Translations under genes and position numbers: made by a program
Notes under the pieces: generated by a model
Seen by the model: only the letters and a program-made list of their open reading frames with translations
The model's database searches: none
Told to the model about the DNA's origin: nothing
Part shown: positions 11,901 to 32,652 of the stretch, one piece after another
Position numbering within the stretch: position 1 is the first letter of the stretch
How the letters are laid out: each line of letters opens with the position of its first letter
Origin: Phymorhynchus buccinoides
Lineage: Eukaryota; Mollusca; Gastropoda; Neogastropoda; Raphitomidae
DNA length: 64,000 bases
Reading direction: 5' to 3'
Assembly: GCA_017654935.2 (NCBI GenBank)
Contig: CM065704.1
Coordinates: 17,728,565-17,792,564 of the forward strand

Positions 11901-13045
11901 AACCTAAATCAATTTTTGCTTCAACTGCAGGGGGACATTACCCCAGGACCCCGGTCTTCATTTTGTGTAGTTGCACCCATGGAATAAGATTAAAGTATTT
12001 ACTCTCGCATCAATCCATTACCTCACAAAAACACAAACTACATGTGAGTCCATTTAAGAAGCCATCCTCACTTCTTATAACTTTGGACCCAAGGACAGAT
12101 TGGAAGAATAGGCTTGGCCTAAAATCTCAATCCTTGTGTAATAAAGTTTTTCAGTCTTCAGTCTTTGTCACGTAAGCATCTACCTAACCCTTACCATCTC
12201 AGACACCATTATCCAAAAAAATGTCAATTGCAACTTTTATGTTGATGGTGATGATGATGATGATGATGACGATAATAATGACTGTGTTAGTGATGATGAC
12301 AACAATGATGACGAGAATAATGGTTCAATGGACAATGAAAACTAAATTATAAATTACAAACATCTACACATTCACTCCTCTACTTAGCATCCTGTCAGAC
12401 ACAGATTGTGGGACTCATAAAAACAGTTTTAAAAAAAGATTTCAAAAAAAAAAAGATATAGGTTAGACTAACAAAAGTTATATTTATAAAGATGGCACTT
12501 CAAAAACTGATCACTTGTTTCAAAAACATACACCTTATCAATACACGTAACTAGTGGACAGAAAGCATACAATAATTTCTGTTGCAAAAATTGCACTTGA
12601 CTTACCATGAATTTAGACAAATATGACAGTGCATAGGAAAAACAGACGTAATGGAATTTTGCAATAAATTGATATTTTAATTTTTCATGGTGGAGCAAAG
12701 ATTCCTTGTTAATACACAGAAAACGGAATTGAGTTATCTCGTCTAGTTTTTATTTTATAAATATTCGAAGTTTGACATTCAAGATAGATCATTTTGCAGA
12801 AATCGGACATAGAACATTAGAAGACAGAACTTTACTTCTTTATTTCCATTGACCTGATTTAAAAAACGATCAAATAAACAAAGAAATCATTCAAAATTGT
12901 CTTGGATACTGGTAGAATACATCAAAAATAGACATAAATATGCCCTAAACAGAAAATGGATATTTTGGGGGTTGTTGACTGTTTTTAGCTTTTGCTCAAA
13001 ACCATTCTGAGCGACTTATGTAGGTTGTTCCCACGCACCATCACA
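11901..13045. other. No gene seen
   Basis: AT-rich sequence with a (GAT)n run at about 12246-12330. The stretch around 12090-12170 ends gtgtaataaagtttttcagt, like a retroelement or transcript 3' end. Confidence 0.45.
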
Positions 13046-13292
13046 TTAACCCTTTCACCGCCAATGTCGCATTCATGCACCACAATGATTTAACACCCAT
13101 GTCACTAAAAGGCATCAAATCAGGGCCTGTAATCCGAAGACCCCGTTTTCTTAATTTTGGGAGGTAAGAATAGGCGTAATGTTATACATGTCACAGAGGA
13201 ATTCCCAATATTAAAGATATTTATTTTGTCTCTACCCATTCACGTTTAAGGGTATTCTTTGGCTGAAAAATGGCTGGCGGCGTAAGGGTTAA
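13046..13292 (+). mobile_element. TTAA-flanked MITE (piggyBac-like), copy 1
   Basis: TTAA at both ends, terminal repeats CCCTTTCACCGCCA and its near complement (tggcggcgtaaggg), and internal motifs gcaccacaatgatttaacac and ggctgaaaaatggctggcgg. A TTAA target with a CCCTTT start fits piggyBac-type non-autonomous elements. Confidence 0.8.
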
Positions 13293-14448
13293 CTGTAATC
13301 ACTTGAAGCCAAGCAACTGCAAGCACCTGATCCGCATTCTCTCCCACTTCTCTCCTTAAAACATTTCATATCATCCCTCCATAAAAGAGTCACTCCGTTT
13401 ACTTTGTAAAATCACTGTTACTTACAGAAAAAAATCCTTGTACAAGTAAAAGACAGTCATGTACATCATGAAATAACGTTTTACAATCGGATTAATTCTC
13501 ACTAAACAGATTCTGACACCCAAATCAATAAACCCTGAATGGTTCAAACATAAATCACAGACAACAGTTTCTGTTTTTACATTCACACAGTATGGACACT
13601 TTCCACCAAATAACAGCTATTCAATTCAGAGCTTGAAGTAAGATACTTCTTAAAATAATAATAAATAATTAATAATGCTTACACAGCGCATAATCTTGCA
13701 AAGCAACTCAATGCGCTTTTCACTCACCATTCGTACAAACATTTCCAACAGACTGGTTCACGTATCCTCACCATACATCTCTATGAAAATGAATACATTA
13801 GAGAATGCATTGCATATAATCATAACACAACACACTAACACCCACCTCCCTTCAACCCATATGGCCATAATGGGCAAGGTGTATGTTTTTCAGTTTTCAC
13901 TGGTCTCCCCGCTGCATTCAACCGACACATTCATATTTTGGAGGAGCTCAAAGCAGAAAGTTATTTGGAACTTCTTTTTTTTTAAAGGCAGGAGAATGGG
14001 CCAAAAAATCAGAAAAATAGTAGATGGTAGCAAGAAAAGGAAAAGTCAGAGTCAAAGAGAGTGATAGATCAGAAGTTGCTAGCATAGAACTTCCAGAAGG
14101 TGGGGGAACTACTCCCGCGGGGAGGAAGTCAGATAATATAAGTTTTGCACTTACAATCTGCCAGCATATTGTGAGACAGACTGTTGTTTATTATCATTAG
14201 CTAAATACAGTTGTGAACAGTATTTGGATCAATATACAGCAATTGAAAAATAATGCAAAAAATGTTCAGCAGGTGCCTGTTATTAGCAAGCCCAGTTCAA
14301 CAATCGATTTACTGGTAAATGCGTAGTAAGATTTATTTAAAGATGTACTTTCAGCTTGAGTCTTTTACGGTTAGACTTGCTTAACAGTTGTAACATTTTT
14401 CATAGCTATGAGCTAAGAATATAATATTAAAAAATAGCGAGATGGGCC
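13293..14448. other. No gene seen
   Basis: AT-rich, non-coding. Around 13650-13720 ataataataaataattaata + atgcttacacagcgcataat resembles a retroelement end next to an AAT run. Confidence 0.45.
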
Positions 14449-14745
14449 TGGGTACAGTGGATTTTTCCGCTCACTTTGCACTAGGCCTTACGGTCTGAAC
14501 GTGGAGTCTTTCGGATGAGACGATTAATCGAGGTCCCGTGTGCTCATGCACTTAGCACACGTTAATCCCAGTGGCAACGAAAAATTTGCCATTTGGTCAA
14601 AATTTAACAACACCCCCCCCCCCCCCCCCTTTCCTTTCTCATCAGTCACACAAAAATCTCATGCAAATTTTTTTTTTTTAAATGGGTGCAACGCGCTCTC
14701 CAGGTGGGAGCAAAACTCGAATTTCACAGAGATGCCTCTGTGACT
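14449..14745 (+). mobile_element. 5'-truncated copy of the tRNA-derived SINE
   Basis: The copy starts at gggcctgggtacagtggatt, just after the B box of the full copy, and follows its body (ctttcggatgagacgatta, gaggtcccgtgtgctcatgc) to gagatgcctctgtgac. A poly-C run of about 19 at 14613 interrupts it. Confidence 0.8.
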
Positions 14746-15540
14746 ATAAAGTACCAAATACCGAATGCTTTAAAATGTATCACAGTATTTAAAATACTAC
14801 ATAGAAATGTGTCTACAGCCACAGAAACAATCATCCACAAAATTATTCTCATATTATCAGTTGCTTCTCCCGTTTACGATAAATGAAAATTGTTAACATT
14901 GTAAAACAATTTTTAAACAAAACCGTGCCATGTATGAACAAACATATCCACAAATAAATGCCACCTGGAAACATAACATAAGCACCTGATGCTGAAAGAA
15001 AAAGCTAAAATTGAAGGAAATAATCAGTACCGTATTTTTCAGACTGCAAGGCGATACCTTTTCCTAGACTGAGACCCCTGCGCCTTATAATATGGCTACA
15101 TGTACTACAATAATAACAAAATCTGAATTTTGTGTAAAATAGTCCGAAAAAGATAGTAAATATTATCGCTTAATTAATAAAACAATAAATAATTTGTTAT
15201 TGCTATTCTACATAATGAACAGATTTGATGAACTGATCATCACATCTGTCAAAATGGCATCTGTTTAATAACGACCAATTATTGCATTTATTTAAAAAAA
15301 GCATTCATCAAACACCTGAAACCTGTCTCAGATCTGATTGAAGTATTATCACATGATAATTATATTATACGTATAATATGACTTCAGCTGATTCTTACAC
15401 CCGTCCCTGTGGTGCAATAATAAACAATAACATGGTCAGCAGAATGTTTGAAGAGGTTATTAATAAACACAGGATCGACACCCACATTTTAAAACATCTT
15501 AGCACAAGCTACCTGCATGGACCTATTAATAAGTGCGTGC
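14746..15540. other. No gene seen
   Basis: AT-rich non-coding sequence; 15035-15125 (accgtatttttcagactgca ... ccttataatatggct) resembles 51833-51950 and may be a dispersed repeat. Confidence 0.45.
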
Positions 15541-15714
15541 ACATGCATGCATGATGCACGCACAATGGCATACACACATATGTGTGCACATGCACACATA
15601 CACACACACACATGTATGTATGCACATGCACGCACACACACCTCAATAAAAGTCTATTCATATTGTTTGTTTTACCCAAACATGTACAACCCATTGCGCT
15701 GCATCCTACAGAAG

Positions 15715-15763
<49 letters not shown>

Positions 15764-15785
15764 TCTCTCTCTCTCTCCCTCTGTC
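15715..15785 (+). repeat. (CT)n(CA)n(CT)n microsatellite
   Basis: Compound simple sequence; the CA-rich stretch at 15540-15640 is similar. Confidence 0.9.
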
Positions 15786-16277
15786 CTCCCAAACTCCCCA
15801 CCCCCCCTTGCACACTTGCTTCCCAAACCAACACACATCTAGGCATGGGTGCAACTCCCCAAAATGAAACAAACTGAAAGGCAGGGGTCTAGGGGCTGCC
15901 CAGGGCCCCAGCGGGGTACAGGGGTGGAGCCCCGTTGGAGAATTCAGGAGGGCAACGCAAGAATGAGAGATAACGAGACAAACAGACAGTTAAAATGATG
16001 CCCAGAGACAATTTGAGACCGATAATGGATAATTCTTGTAAAAATATTACAATGCCCTTAAAAACAATATGGCATCATCATGCTGTTTTCAATATTCTCC
16101 AAGACAGACTTCCGGGATAGAAGAACCAAGTTCAAAACGCCCCAAATCGCTTACGCTCAAGTTTGGGGGGGGGATGAATTTTAAAAAAGAAAAAAAGTGA
16201 AGTTCAGTTTCTGGTAAAATTTAAAAAACTGAAACCAGTGTGAATCTGAAACAGTTGGAACCATGTCTAGGTGCACA

Positions 16278-16455
16278 TACAGTCAAACCTCTATTGTAAG
16301 ACACACTGTTAAAAAAAAGGACTCATTTAATACTGTGGTGATTTTGTTGCATGAACGTGATGTATCTTACTATAGCTATTGTATAAAACTAACTTCCAAT
16401 TTCAGACAGATTTTACCTGAGTTTTTGGAAGTCTTAAAATAGAGGTTTGACTGTA
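16278..16455. mobile_element. pogo/Tigger-like MITE with CAGTCAAACCTC ends
   Basis: TA-CAGTCAAACCTCTATTGTAAG at the left is mirrored by cttaaaatagaggtttgactg-TA at the right. The roughly 175-bp interior is non-coding. The CAGT start and TA target fit pogo/Tigger-type elements (inference from termini). Confidence 0.75.
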
Positions 16456-16517
16456 TCACCATGTGCTTCACCTCTTCGTTTTGATGATCCTCCCATTAAC
16501 ACTCTCCACCCCCCACT

Positions 16518-16682
16518 TTACACACACACATGCGTGCGTGCACACACACACATGCACGCACTCACATGCACACACACATGCACGCACGCACACACAAGTA
16601 TGCATGCATGCACGTACACCCACGCATGCAAACACACACACACACATGCACTCACTCACACACACAAGCACACACACACTAT
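16518..16682 (+). repeat. CA-rich degenerate microsatellite
   Basis: cacacacatgcacgcac-type repeats just downstream of the DUF4773-like stop codon, so the gene's 3' UTR would run through them. Confidence 0.9.
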
Positions 16683-16726
16683 ACACCATTTTCTCATCAG
16701 CACCACCCCCCCCCCCAACCTCTCCC

Positions 16727-25664
<8,938 letters not shown>

Positions 25665-25955
25665 GTCGCTTGTTTTTGTCATGTGACCACGTAAAGAGTG
25701 CTGTCCCTTGCAGTCGATAATGCCGTCGATAATGTACCTAGGCCTACTATGCGCTTTCGACAAGTTTGGGGGCGTGGTCTTCTTCTCGACCACCGTCATC
25801 GTGATACGCCTGGCTACTCGCAGACCGTCAACATGAACGCCAAAAAAGCAACATTCTGCCTTGCTCGGGAAAGGGATAGGGTTAGGATTAGGTTATGGTT
25901 ATTTTCATGAAACCGAAAGAACGATACGTTGACATTGGAAGGTGATCTGAAGTGG

Positions 25956-26560
25956 GACACTCAGCAAAGCGAACAAAACCCTTGGGTTTCTGAGGAGGGC
26001 CTTGAAAATTAACAACAAGAAAGTCAAGGCACAGGCTTACAAAGCAATGATACGCCCCCTCCTAGAGTACACCAGTCCAGTCTGAGACCCCCACAGCAAG
26101 GGCAGCATTGACGCCATTGAAAAAGTTCAAAGCCGAGCTGCAAGATGGGTGGCCCGAGACTACCATCAGTCTACAAGATCAGCAGACCTCATCAAGAACT
26201 TAAAATGGCCTCTCCTGCAGACTCGACGAACTGAAGCCCGCCTCACTACTTTATACAAATTTCATACAGGCCTTCTCACTATCAACTCTAAGCACCTTCC
26301 TACAAACTCTCTGCAGAAGAAAAGTCTCCGTCAATCCAACTCAGCATCATATGACATCCCCAGCCATAGAACTCAGTACAGAAAATCTACCTTCTTTCCC
26401 CGCACTATCCCTCAGTGGAACAGTCTGCCCGAGCAAGTTGCCCTCCAATCAGTCACTGGATGCATTCAAAACAGCCCTCCATAAACACCTCCACCAGCCC
26501 ACCCTGTCTCAGTCACCCCCTCCCCCCCCCCCCCTTGCCCCATCCTCACATCAAACTAAA
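25956..26560 (+). pseudogene. LINE reverse transcriptase C-terminal fragment, decayed
   Basis: The translation gives TLSKANKTLGFLRRALKINN, then KAQAYKAMIRPLLEYTSPV, an in-frame TGA where Trp is expected, then KGSIDAIEKVQSRAARWVAR and FFPRTIPQWNSLPEQV. A frameshift near 26455 leads to SLDAFKTALHKHLHQ. This is the conserved C-terminal region of CR1/Jockey-type LINEs. The 3' tail appears to end in a GAA-repeat at 26928-26950. Confidence 0.85.
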
Positions 26561-26950
26561 TTAGCGAACTAGGGGCCATAGATCAAAGTAGTGGTAAATG
26601 AAGGGCTGGAGCTGTGCCGGTCGGGGTTCGACCCCGGAGGCCGCTATGGTAGCCGGATTGGTCCTGCCTAGATACTGCGAAAGGTCTGTGGTCCTTCTCT
26701 GCATGCAACATGTGTGGCCTTACTGCACTATTATTATTCTTTTACATGATATAGCAAACGGAGTATCATAATACTAAATTCCTGACTATCTTGGCTCTAT
26801 CTTTCCCCCATAATATTTCATCCTATCTCACTATCTACCCTATCTTTGCTGAACTTATTTTCTTTCTTTTTCGTACTACCCCCTAAAATGCTGCAGAATC
26901 TTCAGCGTGATGAAGTTGGCTGCCTAAGGCGAAGAAGAAGAAGAAGAAGA
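26561..26950 (+). repeat. 3' UTR of the decayed LINE with (GAA)n tail
   Basis: This AT-rich stretch follows the LINE ORF fragment. Its end, ctgcagaatcttcagcgtga ... ggcgaagaagaag, matches 25376-25435, which also ends in (GAA)n. The shared 3' end and simple tail are what LINE-primed insertion leaves. Confidence 0.6.
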
Positions 26951-26994
26951 GAACATGAGGTGGATAGCTAAAACTGTCTCAAACAGCCGATAGT

Positions 26995-27212
26995 TAGGGG
27001 AAGACGGGGTAAAAAGCGCATGGGCGGGTAAGAAGCCCACCCCAATTATCTCATGAAATGAAGCAAATTTCAGTCTCATTTTGCCCATGAGACGAGCGTT
27101 AATGTCTAGCATTCGTCTCATGGGCAAATTTGACTGACATTTTCTTTATTTCATGAGATAATTGGGGTGGGCTTCTTACCCGCCCATGCACTTTTTACCC
27201 CGTCTTCCCCTA
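26995..27212. mobile_element. Palindromic MITE, copy 1
   Basis: An almost perfect palindrome of about 215 bp. Ends are TA-GGGGAAGACGGGGTAAAAAG and its complement, the arms include CGGGTAAGAAGCCCACCCC and ATTATCTCATGAAAT, and the centre is cgagcgttaatgtctagcat. All four copies in the window are bounded by TA on both sides, as for Tc1/mariner-type insertions. Confidence 0.85.
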
Positions 27213-27602
27213 CTGTCAAAATCAAGGGAAGTAAATCAGCTGAAGTTGTAAACCTTCATCCAGAAATTGATGCCCAGATATATGAGTTCGACAAAATAAA
27301 AACAGTCACATTACCAAAACGTATGCAAAAACAAAAATATGATTAAACCTTAGATTAAGCCCCATGGGTGTAGGCCTATTTAGCCTACACACAGGGAATC
27401 ATGTTCATTTAGACGGTCTGCGAGTAGCCAGGCGTCATCGTGATGGTCTTCAGATTTTTTTTTCTCTCTCTATTTGTTCCCTTCGATTTTTTCTTGATAC
27501 AAAAAAAGTATGCGTTGACGTTTCTACTATTAACTATTACAAATCACATCTGGGCAGCAAGTCAGTATTCTGTATTCTGCACAAGTCAACTGTTTAGTTG
27601 GA

Positions 27603-27702
27603 ACACGCACACGCACACGCACACGCACACGCACGCACGCACACGCGCACACACACACACACACACACATTGGCACACACACACACACACACGCACACAC
27701 TG

Positions 27703-27778
<76 letters not shown>

Positions 27779-27804
27779 TCACACACACACACACACACAC
27801 ACAC
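27603..27804 (+). repeat. (CA)n microsatellite, about 200 nt
   Basis: Long (CA)n with cgcacg and ctgtca interruptions. Confidence 0.93.
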
Positions 27805-28002
27805 GCACTACGTATTCCTACTAATATAAGCGTCATAATAATCAAATCGTTGATGCCGGGGAAGTTGTTATTATGCAAGAAGAAGAAGAGTTATTCACGA
27901 GCCTACTGACTGGCCAACAGCTGGTAGCAATGTACTGTGTATTGCAAACGCTGGGAGGATGGCCGTAGAGAGAGAAAGTGTTGTTTTACGTCCTCCCAGT
28001 AT

Positions 28003-28220
28003 TAGGGGAAGACGGGGTAAAAAGCGCATGAGCGGGTAAGAAGCCCACCCCAATTATCTCATGAAATGAAACAAATTTCAGTCTCATTTTGCCCATGAGA
28101 CGAGCGTTAATGTCTAGCATTCGTCTCATGGGCAAATTTGACTGACATTTTCTTTATTTCATGAGATAATTGGGGTGGGCTTCTTACCCGCCCATGCGCT
28201 TTTTACCCCGTCTTCCCCTA
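28003..28220. mobile_element. Palindromic MITE, copy 2
   Basis: Nearly identical to copy 1 with TA at both borders (gtatTA and TAacca). It lies about 790 bp from copy 1. Confidence 0.85.
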
Positions 28221-28268
28221 ACCATGTGGGACTATGGCGGTAGAGAGGGAACACGGTTGTTATTGTTT

Positions 28269-28495
28269 ACACGCTTGATAGGGTAAGACGGGGTAAAAAG
28301 CCCATGGACGGGTAAGAAGACCATGCCAATTATCTCATGAAATAAAGAAAATTTCAGTCACATTTTCCCCATGAGACGAGTGTTAATGTTTAGCATTCGT
28401 CTCATGGGGAAATTTGACTGAAATTTGCTTTATTTCATGAGATAATTGGCATGGGCTTCTTACCCGCCCATGGGCGTTTTACCCCGTCTTCCCGT
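28269..28495. mobile_element. Palindromic MITE, diverged copy 3
   Basis: The same architecture, but the arms carry coordinated differences (aagcccatggacgggtaaga, gaccatgccaattatctcat) and the termini read TAGGGTAAG and CTTCCCGTA. It lies 48 bp after copy 2. Matched changes in both arms suggest a separate subfamily rather than simple decay. Confidence 0.85.
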
Positions 28496-28869
28496 ACGTG
28501 GCTGACATTTTAAATACGGGCATTCCAGTTATGCTGATGTGCATCGCACCCCCTCTTCCCCGGGCTTCACTTCCTCTCTCAGAGACACACAGAGAGAGAG
28601 AGGGGGGGGGGGGGGGGGGGGCGAAACTGTGACGAGACGAATTTTTATTTATGCAGGGTAATGAGATAAGCATTGCTTTTTTACAGTCAGCCCTGTGGCC
28701 AAACAAGAAAACCAAACAGACCAACAAATAAGTAATGCAAAAACCGAAAGCAATATAGCTTCAAATGAATAATTAAGACAACCATCATCAAGAATAACAA
28801 TATTATTCATGTAAGAGGGAGAAAACAGACAGACAATAATTATCAGGAATTTGAAAAGTATGGGGGAGA

Positions 28870-29151
<282 letters not shown>

Positions 29152-29207
29152 CAGTTTCAGACAAATACAAATGCTTGTAATTTAATCTGTCTGTACTTTC
29201 CTGAATC

Positions 29208-29210
<3 letters not shown>

Positions 29211-29248
<38 letters not shown>

Positions 29249-29261
29249 TGCGTGCGTGCGT
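29211..29261 (+). repeat. (GT)n microsatellite at the 5' end of the composite SINE
   Basis: (GT)n and (GCGT)n immediately precede the element at 29262; the other copy is also preceded by (GT)n on its strand. Confidence 0.88.
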
Positions 29262-29640
29262 GTGTGTTGTGTCCGTGGTCTAATCTCCAAACTTTAACGT
29301 TGACATTTTCTCGGGAAATAGAAGGCGTACATTGTTCAAACTTTCAATACAAATAGATGTTTATGCAAGCTTTCAAACTATAATGATTTTAACAATTAAA
29401 TACTTAAAACAACACTGTAAGCAGATAACATTTTAGATGAGTGGGTTAGAGAGTATTCAACAGGCAACATGAGTTAAGAAACTCATCAACACTGAAAGTC
29501 TCGATAGCTCATCTTACATTGGTCTGTCTGTCATGCCAATGGTTCTGGTTCGATTCTCAGTCACTATTTGTTGGCAATATTGTACTTAAACCCCCCACCC
29601 CACCCCCCGAGTGAGCCTTGAAGGCTTTGCCTCTTGCTAA
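29262..29640 (+). mobile_element. Composite SINE-like element, plus-strand copy
   Basis: It begins at the end of a (GT)n run (tgtgttgtgtccgtggtcta), continues with about 240 bp of unique-looking sequence, then a tRNA-like segment (ctcgatagctcat ... ggttctggttcgattctcag) with a B box GGTTCGATTC, and ends ccttgaaggctttgcctctt. The same order occurs inverted at 55283-55765. Confidence 0.75.
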
Positions 29641-30154
29641 AATGTTTATGTTTCAAAGACATGTTATGTCGGTATAGTTTAAAGATCAACAACCTGTACA
29701 CCACATAATAACTATTTCTCCCCCGCCTTCTTCTTTCGCGTTCTCCTGATTTCCTTGCCTACAACCCTGACACACACACCACCACCACAACCACCACCCT
29801 CTCTATCTCTCTCATGTGCTTGTCAGTGTCGCGTGCACGTGTGAATGTGTGTGCAGGAGCATGCACGTGATTCTCAATTTATTTTCTTATTCGCCATTTC
29901 CCATCTCGCCACATGGCCTGGAACGCCCCTTTTAGGGGGATTAGATAAGAGTGCTGTCAAGCAGTGCCATTTCGCCGTCCTCCTAGTGTCATTTCGCCAT
30001 CTTTACTTAACTCCTTCACTTCAATCCGTTCCTCATAATGAGTAACACGTCACACGGATACTGACATTATATACGCGCGTTCACTCAAATACACACACAA
30101 GGGCAAAAATGTGGATGTAGCGAATTGACACTAAGTTCTCAATGTGTCGCATGA

Positions 30155-30372
30155 TAGGGGAAGACGGGGTAAAAAGCGCATGGGCGGGTAAGAAGCCCAC
30201 CCCAATTATCTCATGAAATGAAGCAAATTTCAGTCTCATTTTGCCCATGAGACGAGCGTTAATGTCTAGCATTCGTCTCCTGGGCCCAAATGACTGAAAT
30301 TCGCTTTATTTCATGAGATAATTGGGGTGGGCTTCTTACCCGCCCATGCGCTTTTTACCCCGTCTTCCCCTA
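30155..30372. mobile_element. Palindromic MITE, copy 4
   Basis: Matches copy 1 except for a changed central block (gtctcctgggcccaaatgac). It is bordered by gaTA and TAtgg. Confidence 0.85.
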
Positions 30373-31039
30373 TGGCGATTTGGGAAATGGTGATTATTAT
30401 GGGTAGAACCACTGGCATCCTTTATGGATCCACCACTATTAACAGTGACATTTTAAGCTATAAAGCGTTTTCAAGCCACATTTGTACAGTGCATGGAGGG
30501 TTGGTAGTGTTTTGTGGTATAATTTGTTCATAATGATATTCCGTTTCGGTGTGTGTGCCACAGGCATCCGATATTGGATCCACTGCCAACTCTTTATGCA
30601 CTGACTTTCCTGCTCTTTACATGTTGGGTTCAGGAGTAGCTACACTACTAGGTTTACTTGCATCCCTTTAATTAGAGGATCACCTCAGTGGTCGGCTCTT
30701 TCTACCCACATGTATCACATTTTTCAAATCGCAATTTCCGCATTTTAATAACTTATCTATTTTGCCCAAAATGTTCTTCATTTTTCTTTTCACCATGTGC
30801 TGGTTTGCTTAAATTGTGGACTTTTCGGCCTAGTGCAGAGAAGACACCATTCTTTTATTAGAAATGTCTTCCTGTTGGGGTTGATCCACAAAATAGTGTT
30901 TGTTAGCAGATATGCATACTGACGAGAATTCCATAATTCGAAAGAGATTTCTCTATGTACCGTGCTCATACACTATCTGTCCCCCATTGGGACAAAAAGT
31001 AAACCAGCACAATCTTTTACTTTTACTTTGATCAAATAT

Positions 31040-31067
31040 ACACACACACACACATCAACAACAACGA

Positions 31068-31105
<38 letters not shown>
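31040..31105 (+). repeat. (CA)n microsatellite
   Basis: Two (CA)n runs separated by tcaacaacaacgac, followed by (GC)n at 31123-31135. Confidence 0.9.
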
Positions 31106-31288
31106 CAACAATAACAACGAGAGCGCGCGCGCGCGCGTACCACAAATGCGCCATAAGTATAACGAAACACATGGATGCAGAGTTTGATTTGTGAGCAACA
31201 TTTCCAACCTAGGCAAGACACAAACCACATGTTTTAGCCATTGTAGTTCTGAACACTCTTTATTTGCAGTACCCCTGGTTTTCAGCTG

Positions 31289-31858
31289 TTAATACAAGCA
31301 CCACGATGCACGCAGAGCCTTCCTTTGGTTCCACTCCCAGTCAGAAAGCATCAATGAACCCTCAACGTTCTGCCACGAGCTGCTGGGGAAGTTGCTTCCA
31401 GTAATAGCGACCCTCAAGGCGAGAGTTGTCTCCTCTTCCGCGTACAATGTGTCGAACAGCCACCTCATCTGGCCCCCATCGTAATACTCCCCGGGTTTGA
31501 GGGTTTCTCTCCAGAACTGGGGAACGAACTTGTGTTCGAACACACGTTGGACCCTTGCACAGTTTTTGACCTGCTTCAGAAGAAAGGCTTTGTTCCTGGA
31601 GAGCACGGCAAACTTGAAGGCGTTCATCAGCTGGTCGTCTTTGGTGGATTGTCTCTGCAGGAGACGGACAACCCAATCCCACTGCTGGTCCACCTGGGCC
31701 TGACCCATGGCTGGTGTTGTCCAGTCGCAGCACACGTCCAGGTGGTCGACGACCTTTTCCGCCTTGTCCCACTCTGATCTCTGGACACAGGCCTTGAACT
31801 GTTCCAGCTTGGGGCATGAGCAGCCCTCGGCAGCATTCTCCGGCATGAAGCTAGCCAT
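31289..31858 (-). CDS. Unrecognised 189-residue protein, single-exon gene or terminal exon
   Basis: The reading frame runs from ATG in a strong Kozak context (gaaaATGG) to TAA, with AATAAA on the minus strand at 31259-31264, about 25 nt past the stop, as expected at a transcript end. The protein begins MASFMPENAAEGCSCPKLEQ, is rich in Trp, Gln and charged residues, and looks alpha-helical (KAEKVVDHLDVCCDW, DQLMNAFKFAVLSRNKAFLL). It has no signal peptide or membrane segment. The frame stays open 12 codons upstream to an AG (gtgtcag at about 31893), so an upstream coding exon is possible; another acceptor-like tttcag is near 31956. I do not recognise the family. It is not within a transposon that I can define. 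Confidence 0.6.
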   Translation of the reverse strand: MASFMPENAAEGCSCPKLEQFKACVQRSEWDKAEKVVDHLDVCCDWTTPAMGQAQVDQQWDWVVRLLQRQSTKDDQLMNAFKFAVLSRNKAFLLKQVKNCARVQRVFEHKFVPQFWRETLKPGEYYDGGQMRWLFDTLYAEEETTLALRVAITGSNFPSSSWQNVEGSLMLSDWEWNQRKALRASWCLY

Positions 31859-32089
31859 TTTCAGCACAAAGTCTCTACTTGAAAAGCCTGACACTGGTTA
31901 CAAAGACTTAATTGGTTGTTCCGTTTTTGGCAATCTCGGCGAATCGTTTCTCTGAAACATGGTAAACAGATGAGTTGATTAAAGCCATGAATATGAAACC
32001 AAACGATTGGTTACCAGCCACGAACAAAGTGAGAAGCTGGAAATGTTTTCAGTGGATTCTGAAGCCGACTGACTATCTGACTGACTATG

Positions 32090-32161
32090 TTAGCACAATA
32101 ACGTTTGAACGAAAGGACCTAGAGTGCTTCCATTTTGCATGCGGATCGGTACTAAGAATAT
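32090..32161 (+). repeat. Split unit of the AGGTCA-type repeat left of the transposon
   Basis: The segment 'aataacgtttgaacgaaaggacctagag ... gcatgcggatcggtactaagaatat' matches the unit at 35150-35215. Its second half resumes at 34946 right of the transposon, so this is the upstream part of an interrupted copy. Confidence 0.7.
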
Positions 32162-32182
32162 TAGACCTTCACCTAGGAACCG

Positions 32183-32214
<32 letters not shown>
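32183..32214 (+). repeat. Poly-C run in the transposon left arm
   Basis: About 32 consecutive C. The right arm has a shorter poly-G at the equivalent place, so the run is an expanded part of the terminal repeat. Confidence 0.9.
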
Positions 32215-32216
<2 letters not shown>

Positions 32217-32652
32217 GAATTTTGCAGACAGTATTTTTTGGAAAGCTTGACCCCTAAGAAGTGCAAATCAGGTTGTTTGCATTCAAACAAGTGGTGCATT
32301 TGGCCATGGTGCACTCACAAAGTTACGTAATTCCGTAACGCGATACGTCGGCAGCTGGGATCTCCTTTATTCATTTATTTATTCACATAAATCATTTTGT
32401 TTTGACTTTCTGATCACTCTGGTATTGTTTACAACTTGTGTGTCTGCATGTACCTTTCTTTAGAATGTATGTGGTGCGCTAACAGGGTTACGTAAAGTTG
32501 CGTAATACCAAAGCGCGATACCCTGTGACTGAGGGAAGGGGAATATCTATTGTTTCACTTTAGAATTTAAATGGATTACATTTTTCTAGACTTTGTGAGA
32601 CCAGAATCCAGAATCCTCAGACCCCTTGCCCTTGGAAACTCCGGCTTTCTCC

